From Muribaculaceae bacterium (GTDB lineage: Bacteria > Bacteroidota > Bacteroidia > Bacteroidales > Muribaculaceae), in contig JAFLTR010000026.1 in assembly GCA_022509205.1 (NCBI GenBank), forward strand, positions 1-33,698: a stretch of DNA of 33,698 nucleotides, written 5' to 3'. The notes beneath the pieces were generated by a model. The model saw only the letters and a program-made list of their open reading frames with translations. It made no database searches and was not told the DNA's origin. Each line of letters starts with the position of its first letter. Position 1 is the stretch's first letter. Below are positions 27,994 through 33,698 of this stretch, in pieces. Position numbers and translations under genes: made by a program.

Positions 27994-30900
27994 TTAGGGT
28001 TTCTCTGGTGTGTTAATTTTATTCATAAGGTGATTTACTGCCCCTTCGAGCTGAGCATCTATACCTGCATCCACGTCTCCCGGCAGATTATAAATGACAA
28101 TATCCGGAGTCAGCTGGGAGTTTTCAAGTATTGTTCCGTCGTTTGCTCTGTTGGTTACTTGAGGAATACCGAAAATAAGAGAGGGATCAATCTGTGTTTC
28201 CCACCATACAGCAGTCATAGTGCCGGGCACAGGAGCTCCCACAACTTCACCTATTCCAAGGGTCTGATATACAAAAGGCGAACCGTGGGCATCACTATAG
28301 TTAGATTCATTTACAAGCATTACGCTCGGTTTGGTCCATTGAGAAAAAGGTTCTATCCCGATTTCCTCACCGCGTGGAGAGAAAGTGACATATTTATGGC
28401 CGCTTAGCAATAAGGCAAGATCGTTATGGAGCCAGCCTCCACCATTAAACCGTGTGTCAACCACGACGGCATCATGATTACGATATTTCCCTAATAATCT
28501 TTCATAGACTGTCTGGAAGCTCTCAGTATCCATCCCTTTCACATGCACATATCCTACACGTCCGCCGGATAGGGAGTCTGCAAGCTGTTCATTACGTTCT
28601 ACCCATCTCTGATAAGCCATCTCTGTTTGAGCTCCACCTGATAAAGGTTTGACAGTTATGAATTTTGATACTCCATTTCCTTGTGAAATCTCAAGTCGAA
28701 CTTTTTTCCCGGCTTTACCTTCCAAAAGGGTAAAATAATCATGCCCGGGTTCAATTTCTGTCCCATCTATCGACATTATAATATCTCCCGGCTTTAAATC
28801 AGCACTCTTGTTGGCAAGAGGACCTCTGGGAAAAATCTCAACTATTTTCAGTCCCTTACCTGTATAATTATCATCAAAGAACGCACCAAGCGAAGCGGTG
28901 GAAAGTTCGGCTCCTTTCCCATAGAATCTACCCCCTGTGTGGGAGGCGTTCAATTCCCCAAGGGTTTCGCTCAATAGCGTGGCGAAATCTCGGTTATTTG
29001 AAATATATGGCAGGAATTCGCGGTAGTGACCCGTGTAATAATCCCAGTCTACTCCATGAAGATTTTTATCGTAGAATTTGTCTTTCACCTGTTTGGCCAT
29101 GTGATCGAATATATATTGACGCTCAAGTGAAGGATGACGGTCATAGGGGGCTTCAAATTCCACTGTTTCCACTTCTCCGTCAGGCAGACTTAATTTCTTT
29201 ACTCCAGAATAAGAGAAAATGAAAATATTTTCGCCCTCTTTATCGGGAACAATAGAACCATAAAGATCTTCAGCCAGAATCTTCGTGTCTCCCTTTTTTA
29301 AGTCAGTCACAAAGAGGTTATAATCTCCGTTAGGACTCTCGGCAAAATAATAAAGTTTGTCACCTTTTGGTGTGAGATAGTAGTCTATTATGTTGGCAGA
29401 GGTTCCTGTAAGTCTCTTTGTGCGATACCGTCGGTTATTCAAATCAAGATTGGTAGAAGCTTTATGTATTTCTTTCGTTGTTCTATCTTTCTTTTTACCC
29501 TTACCGATTTTATCATTCTCTTCCTTTTCTGAATTATCTTTTTTGCTCTTTTCAAATATGTCAGCTTCTTCTTCAGAGAAATTAAACTGATCCCAGGCGT
29601 CTCCATCAAGCACCATCAATATGATATCATCCTGATTGCCCCATGATCCGGTCGCCTTCATGCCATATTTACCTGTGGAATAGAGCACGGCTTTCCCATC
29701 CAAAGCCCATTTGGGATTATAATCGTTGTAGCCACTTTCTGTCAAGTCAATTACTTCGCTCCCGTCGGCTTTCACCAAGGCCACATCCATATTATTCCAA
29801 CCCAAAGGACCCATATATGATGTCACAAGCCATTCGCTGTCAGGACTCCAATTATAAGCGATATCACCATCTGAATAAGAATAATTATATTTCCCCTCCA
29901 GTGCCGTCACAACTTGTTTTGTTGTCATGTCGATCACTTTTATGGAACCTCTGTTTTCAAGAAATGCCACTTTTTCACCATTAGGAGAGAAAAGAGGGAA
30001 CATGGCTGACGTTTCACATTTATACAAAGGAGTTATCTCTAAATCGGTAGCATAAGCAAATTCCTTTTCCTCATCATTTTTAATTTTAGCCGTGAAGAGC
30101 TGCCAGATACCGTCTACATCACTGTCATAAACCAATGTGCGACCATCACTGGAAAAGGATACACTTCTCTCTTGTGCCGGCGTGTTAGTGATACGTTTGG
30201 TAGTTTTATACTTGGAATTGGTAACGTAGACGTCACCTCGAATGATAAGGGCTACTTCATTCCCATTCGGGGAAACAGCAATATTTGAAACCCCTCTGTT
30301 AACATAATTTTTCACTAAATCCCCGTCGTATAGGTCCGCGTTTATCTCTATATCGACTTTTTGGGGTTGACCACCCGGGATGAGGGTGTAGATATCCCCG
30401 TCCCAAGCAAAAGCAAGCCGTCCGCTGCGTGATGCTGAAAGAGACCTTACAGGATGTTTTTTAAATACAGTGAGTTGTTTCTCGGCTTTATCTCCTATTT
30501 TAGTCTCGAAAACATTCATTGTGCCATCCTTTTCTGAAAGATAATAGAAGTTCTCGCCTTTTCCCCATACCGGAGACTGGTCTGAACCATCGAAGTGTGT
30601 CAACTGGCTGAATTTACCGTCCTGATATATCCAGATGTCGGATGTCCCTGCTGAACGCTCATGCTTTCTAAGCGGATCTTCAAAACTTTTTCGATCCTGA
30701 TAAAGCATATCACCTTCTTGGTTTACACTTACGGAATAAACCGGTAGAGAAAGGAAAAGAGAGGGTCGTGACCCTGGTTTATTCACATTGACCGAATAAA
30801 GTTGGGTGAAAAATGGGGCACGAGAACTGTTAGGTCCCGGCAAAAGAGAGGCATTGAAAAGCAAAGTCGAATCATTTAGAAAGGCAAGGGGAGTCTCATT

Positions 30901-31242
30901 TCCGCTATGACTTGTCAATCTTGTAGGTATTCCTCCGTCAGCTCCGGTTATATAAATATCATCAGAACCCTCACGATTACTCAGAAAAACAATTCTTTTA
31001 CCATCCGGAGACCAGACAGGATTAGAATCGTATGCCTGATTTGAAGTCAATTGAAATGCTTGTCCACCGGTTGTGCCGACAATGAAAATTTCTCCTTTAT
31101 ATGAAAAGGCTATTTTTTCTCCATCTGGGGAAATTGATGGATTCATAAGCCAACGCGGTGTCTCGGAAAATGCAGACAATGAGGTAATGGCCGCAAGAAC
31201 AGAAAGAAATGTGCGGCCTAATGCAACACGAACAGGTGACAT
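27994..31242 (-). CDS. Tricorn-like S41 peptidase with beta-propellers
   Basis: Exported peptidase of 1082 residues. An N-terminal signal sequence ends near SLSAFS. Two beta-propeller regions of TolB/WD40-like repeats follow (about 27-310 and 310-700), with motifs such as NPVWSPDGKRIVFLSN. Next come a tricorn core, a PDZ domain (about 785-865, LKPGDIIMSIDG) and the S41 catalytic domain. By alignment to Thermoplasma tricorn the catalytic set is Ser767-His768 (ASHTGG), nucleophile Ser983 (NYSDAHGS) and Glu1040 (LENSQLTPD). An unusual Lys/Glu-rich stretch at about 557-595 interrupts the second propeller. Periplasmic peptide turnover is the likely role. It has its own promoter box (31268-31275) and precedes dnaE by 50 bases. 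Confidence 0.9.
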   Translation of the reverse strand: MSPVRVALGRTFLSVLAAITSLSAFSETPRWLMNPSISPDGEKIAFSYKGEIFIVGTTGGQAFQLTSNQAYDSNPVWSPDGKRIVFLSNREGSDDIYITGADGGIPTRLTSHSGNETPLAFLNDSTLLFNASLLPGPNSSRAPFFTQLYSVNVNKPGSRPSLFLSLPVYSVSVNQEGDMLYQDRKSFEDPLRKHERSAGTSDIWIYQDGKFSQLTHFDGSDQSPVWGKGENFYYLSEKDGTMNVFETKIGDKAEKQLTVFKKHPVRSLSASRSGRLAFAWDGDIYTLIPGGQPQKVDIEINADLYDGDLVKNYVNRGVSNIAVSPNGNEVALIIRGDVYVTNSKYKTTKRITNTPAQERSVSFSSDGRTLVYDSDVDGIWQLFTAKIKNDEEKEFAYATDLEITPLYKCETSAMFPLFSPNGEKVAFLENRGSIKVIDMTTKQVVTALEGKYNYSYSDGDIAYNWSPDSEWLVTSYMGPLGWNNMDVALVKADGSEVIDLTESGYNDYNPKWALDGKAVLYSTGKYGMKATGSWGNQDDIILMVLDGDAWDQFNFSEEEADIFEKSKKDNSEKEENDKIGKGKKKDRTTKEIHKASTNLDLNNRRYRTKRLTGTSANIIDYYLTPKGDKLYYFAESPNGDYNLFVTDLKKGDTKILAEDLYGSIVPDKEGENIFIFSYSGVKKLSLPDGEVETVEFEAPYDRHPSLERQYIFDHMAKQVKDKFYDKNLHGVDWDYYTGHYREFLPYISNNRDFATLLSETLGELNASHTGGRFYGKGAELSTASLGAFFDDNYTGKGLKIVEIFPRGPLANKSADLKPGDIIMSIDGTEIEPGHDYFTLLEGKAGKKVRLEISQGNGVSKFITVKPLSGGAQTEMAYQRWVERNEQLADSLSGGRVGYVHVKGMDTESFQTVYERLLGKYRNHDAVVVDTRFNGGGWLHNDLALLLSGHKYVTFSPRGEEIGIEPFSQWTKPSVMLVNESNYSDAHGSPFVYQTLGIGEVVGAPVPGTMTAVWWETQIDPSLIFGIPQVTNRANDGTILENSQLTPDIVIYNLPGDVDAGIDAQLEGAVNHLMNKINTPEKP

Positions 31243-31267
31243 ATAAAATCGTTTAGGGATATATATG

Positions 31268-31275
31268 CAAATTTA
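31268..31275 (-). promoter_or_regulatory. -7 box for the tricorn-like gene
   Basis: On the minus strand TAAATTTG (followed by CAT) lies 25 bases before the ATG and matches TAnnTTTG. No good -33 element is seen at the usual distance. Confidence 0.45.
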
Positions 31276-31340
31276 ATTATTTTTCCTCCTATTTCCCATT
31301 TTTATTTTTCTAAAGATTTCCAAAATGTGCAAAGAATTTA

Positions 31341-31348
31341 TAAATTTG
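31341..31348 (+). promoter_or_regulatory. -7 box for the GH53 gene
   Basis: TAAATTTG followed by CT lies 41 bases before the ATG at 31390. TTTC (31317-31320), 20 bases upstream, is a near match to the -33 TTTG. The gap of 147 bases to the divergent tricorn-like gene thus carries one box for each side. Confidence 0.5.
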
Positions 31349-31389
31349 CTTTATAAACAATAGCTTAATACCATCTAAAACTTATCGAC

Positions 31390-32409
31390 ATGAAAAAGAC
31401 TCTACTATTACTACTTGGAGGCTTTTTGAGCCTGGTCGCCACGGCACAAGAAACTGAAACTTTTTGGCTTGGTGCTGATATAAGTCTGACTCCGGAACAA
31501 GAGGCTATGGGAGTGGTGAATTATAACGATCAAAAACAGCCAATGGAAAATACTTCATTGATGAAGTATTACGGGTTAAACGCTATCCGATTGAAAGTTT
31601 GGGTGAATAGTGAAAACGGCTTTAACACGCCCCGCCATGTCCTAGAGATGGCCAGAAGGGCGCAGGCTCAGGGAATGGAAATCATGATAGACTTCCATTA
31701 TAGCGACAATTGGGCAGACCCCGGTCACAACAATAGTCCAAAGGAGTGGCTGGGTTTAGATGTCATCGATGTGAAAGGCAAATTGGCCGATCATACACGT
31801 TCCACTCTCAAACTATTGAAAGACAATGGTATTAATGTGAAATGGGTACAGGTTGGAAATGAGACTACCAATGGTATGGTCTGGCCTTACGCTCGAATCC
31901 CGGACCACATGGAGACATTCGTAGAACTCTCTAATGCAGGTTATGATGCCGTTAAGGAAGTGTATCCAAACGCTATTGTTATCACACATCTGGATGATGG
32001 TTACAATCGTTTTCTATACACCTATGTGCTAAATGCCATGAAACGATTAGGAGGTAAATTTGATGCTATCGGAATGAGTGTCTATCCTTATTGGAGCCAT
32101 CGCGACCAGACTGCCAAAGAGGCTGTAACGGATATAATCGAAAATATTAATGCTCTCTCCGAGGAATTCAAATGTAAGGTTTATATTGTTGAAACCGGAG
32201 CAGCGGTATGGACCCCTGAAGAAAGCTATGAATTTATATCACGACTCATTACGGCAGCTAAAAACGACACTAACGGAAATTGTCCGGGAGTTTTTTATTG
32301 GGAACCGACTTCAGTCCACACCGATGAAGGAGGATATTCCTTAGGTGCTTACCATCTCTTTATGCCAACAAAAATAATGGACGCTTTCCGTGAAGCATCC
32401 AAGAAATAA
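31390..32409 (+). CDS. GH53 arabinogalactan endo-beta-1,4-galactanase
   Basis: Cleaves beta-1,4-galactan side chains of pectin (type I arabinogalactan). The 339-residue protein has a signal peptide (cleavage near VATAQ, no lipobox) and a single clan GH-A barrel. The acid/base is Glu158 (VQVGNET) and the nucleophile is Glu268 (YIVETG). Other GH53 blocks are NAIRLKVWV, IDFHYSDNWADPG and FDAIGMSVYPYW. It lacks a carbohydrate-binding module. No SusC/SusD pair, regulator or other glycanase is nearby, so it stands alone here. It has its own promoter box and a terminator downstream. Confidence 0.94.
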   Translation: MKKTLLLLLGGFLSLVATAQETETFWLGADISLTPEQEAMGVVNYNDQKQPMENTSLMKYYGLNAIRLKVWVNSENGFNTPRHVLEMARRAQAQGMEIMIDFHYSDNWADPGHNNSPKEWLGLDVIDVKGKLADHTRSTLKLLKDNGINVKWVQVGNETTNGMVWPYARIPDHMETFVELSNAGYDAVKEVYPNAIVITHLDDGYNRFLYTYVLNAMKRLGGKFDAIGMSVYPYWSHRDQTAKEAVTDIIENINALSEEFKCKVYIVETGAAVWTPEESYEFISRLITAAKNDTNGNCPGVFYWEPTSVHTDEGGYSLGAYHLFMPTKIMDAFREASKK

Positions 32410-32434
32410 AGCTTGCTGATAACTCTAAGCATAA

Positions 32435-32466
32435 AAGGCGATGCTTCAAAATGAAGTAATCGCCTT
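32435..32466. terminator. Bidirectional terminator between GH53 gene and ABC permease
   Basis: AAGGCGAT (32435-32442) and ATCGCCTT (32459-32466) are perfect inverted arms, and an inner TTC/GAA pair (GCTTCAAAATGAAGT) extends the stem. On the minus strand a short TTTT run follows; on the plus strand there is only TTATAAG. It lies between two convergent genes. Confidence 0.6.
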
Positions 32467-32485
32467 ATAAGCTTCATTGAAACTC

Positions 32486-33685
32486 TTATTCTTTCCAAAT
32501 TGAGAGAATATGCTTTCTTATTACTATAAAATTGATTATAGAGATAATCACAAAATACAAGATTCCCGCACCTAACATAAACAATACGTTTCCGTTACCA
32601 AGTCCTAAAGCAAGTAACGGTTTGTGCCATATCAACCTGCAAATGAATGCAGACCCAATTGCTAATCCTGTAATGGTCCCATTCAAGATGAACACTCTGT
32701 AGATATAGAACTTTGAAAGTTTATCCGGTGAATAGCCAAGAAGCATTATATTGCGTAAAACTGTTTTACTTTTCTGCAGCAAAAGAGAAATACTCAATAA
32801 CATTATGAATAATGCCAACAGAGAGATAAGAAGACCGGTGGCTGTAACGACCCCTGAAAGCAACCCCATGAATTCCGATACTTTTGATGCGTTTTCCTTA
32901 TCACCTCCGATCTCAAATCCATGTTCCTTTAGATAACTCTCAGAATCTCCAGGGTTGAGCATGTCAATCTGCAAGATCAGTCGGGATATCTCGCTTCCCT
33001 TACCGGGAGAAAAATGATTATTGGCCCAATCCATAAAGTCCTGGGGCACAGCAATAGTATTAAGACGAGAAGAAAATCCGACCACTCCGGCATCAAAAAC
33101 TTCAGATTTCCCGTTTTTCCCGGAAAGCACAAGTCTCAAAGGTACATTCCCAATCATTTCTTCGCTTAGTTGAGGAAGACCTTGAGGAAGAGCGAAACCG
33201 AAATTATAAAGCGCCAGATAATCCTTATTCAATATAATCGGAATAAATTTTTGATCAGGCTTATAATCCCAACCGGCAGGCAATTCATCGAAAAATTCAT
33301 CAGGTACAGATTCAAAAAAAAGATAGGAAGACATCCCCTTGTTACCAATATTGATTGCCGCATTAACTGAGTAATCTGCCGGTGTGAATCTTCCTGTTTT
33401 CTTAACCCAAGGTTGACGAGAAATCTCTTGAATTTCCTCCTCGGTGAAAGCAACTGGCTCCAGGTTGATACCTTTAACTTCTTTCGATATAACTATATAA
33501 TCATCGGAAAAGAATATGTCGCTTCCTTTACGGTTATGCCGGCTATCACAATAAAAGAGAATCCCTGATAAAATTACTGTCAGGCCCACTAAATTGGCAA
33601 CAGCATAGCCAATTAGCTGGCCTTTGGATATGTGACGTTTCAAAAGGCCACTTATTCCTTTATTAATTTGTGGATTTCTTTTCAT
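32486..33685 (-). CDS. FtsX-like ABC transporter permease subunit
   Basis: Inner membrane permease of 399 residues with the MacB/FtsX layout: one N-terminal membrane helix (about 23-45), a large periplasmic domain (about 46-275), then three C-terminal helices (about 277-304, 330-352 and 367-391). The segment after the second helix (QKSKTVLRNIMLLGYSPDKLSKFYIYR) is the cytoplasmic coupling region seen in such permeases. No ATPase or partner permease is in the window; they may lie upstream beyond position 33698. The start at ATG 33685 is 13 bases from the window edge, so an earlier start cannot be fully excluded. The exported substrate is unknown. Confidence 0.8.
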   Translation of the reverse strand: MKRNPQINKGISGLLKRHISKGQLIGYAVANLVGLTVILSGILFYCDSRHNRKGSDIFFSDDYIVISKEVKGINLEPVAFTEEEIQEISRQPWVKKTGRFTPADYSVNAAINIGNKGMSSYLFFESVPDEFFDELPAGWDYKPDQKFIPIILNKDYLALYNFGFALPQGLPQLSEEMIGNVPLRLVLSGKNGKSEVFDAGVVGFSSRLNTIAVPQDFMDWANNHFSPGKGSEISRLILQIDMLNPGDSESYLKEHGFEIGGDKENASKVSEFMGLLSGVVTATGLLISLLALFIMLLSISLLLQKSKTVLRNIMLLGYSPDKLSKFYIYRVFILNGTITGLAIGSAFICRLIWHKPLLALGLGNGNVLFMLGAGILYFVIISIINFIVIRKHILSIWKE

Positions 33686-33698
33686 AAGTTCACAAATT

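Overview
The window looks like chromosome from a gut-type member of the Bacteroidota, most likely Bacteroidales (a Muribaculaceae- or Bacteroides-like organism; the family is a guess). The grounds are repeated TAnnTTTG-type promoter boxes in the gaps, few clear Shine-Dalgarno sites, a single-chain large PurL, a TonB-dependent receptor, a tricorn-like S41 protease, a GH53 endogalactanase and a Bacteroidetes-style DnaE.

Layout. Positions 1-766 hold no convincing gene, only a strong minus-strand terminator (about 601-645) and a GC-rich palindrome (321-345). Positions 767-16114 are one compact minus-strand run of eleven genes, in transcription order purE, purL, purM, purN, purH, purD, folD, purB, purA, guaB, guaA. 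Together they cover most of de novo purine synthesis, the formyl-folate supply (FolD) and both branches from IMP to AMP and GMP. purF, purC and purK are not in the window. A consensus promoter sits 94-123 bases upstream of purE. Between it and purE lies an 8-codon reading frame whose stop codon overlaps a terminator-like hairpin with a long T tract: a candidate transcription attenuator for the whole cluster.

Positions 16282-18521 hold a Y-family DNA polymerase (minus) facing away from an XRE-type HTH/coiled-coil protein (plus), with two mirror-image promoter boxes between them. Positions 18527-21114 hold a SAM methyltransferase (minus) and a TonB-dependent receptor (plus), whose shared 101-base gap contains a 9+9 inverted repeat. 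A NupG-type nucleoside transporter, a CrcB/Fluc fluoride channel and an NlpC/P60 lipoprotein follow on the plus strand to 23765.

Positions 23865-31242 are a minus-strand run of thioredoxin, DNA polymerase III alpha and a tricorn-like protease. Positions 31390-32409 are a secreted GH53 endo-beta-1,4-galactanase. The window ends in an FtsX-like ABC permease (minus, 32486-33685) whose upstream partners lie outside.

How they fit: the purine run is a clear metabolic unit, and the nucleoside transporter is a plausible salvage counterpart 5 kb away. The polymerase/HTH pair looks like a self-contained regulated module. The remaining genes are housekeeping or envelope functions. The strongest candidates for something undescribed are the purE leader, the mirrored polymerase/HTH promoter region and the methyltransferase/TonB control region.
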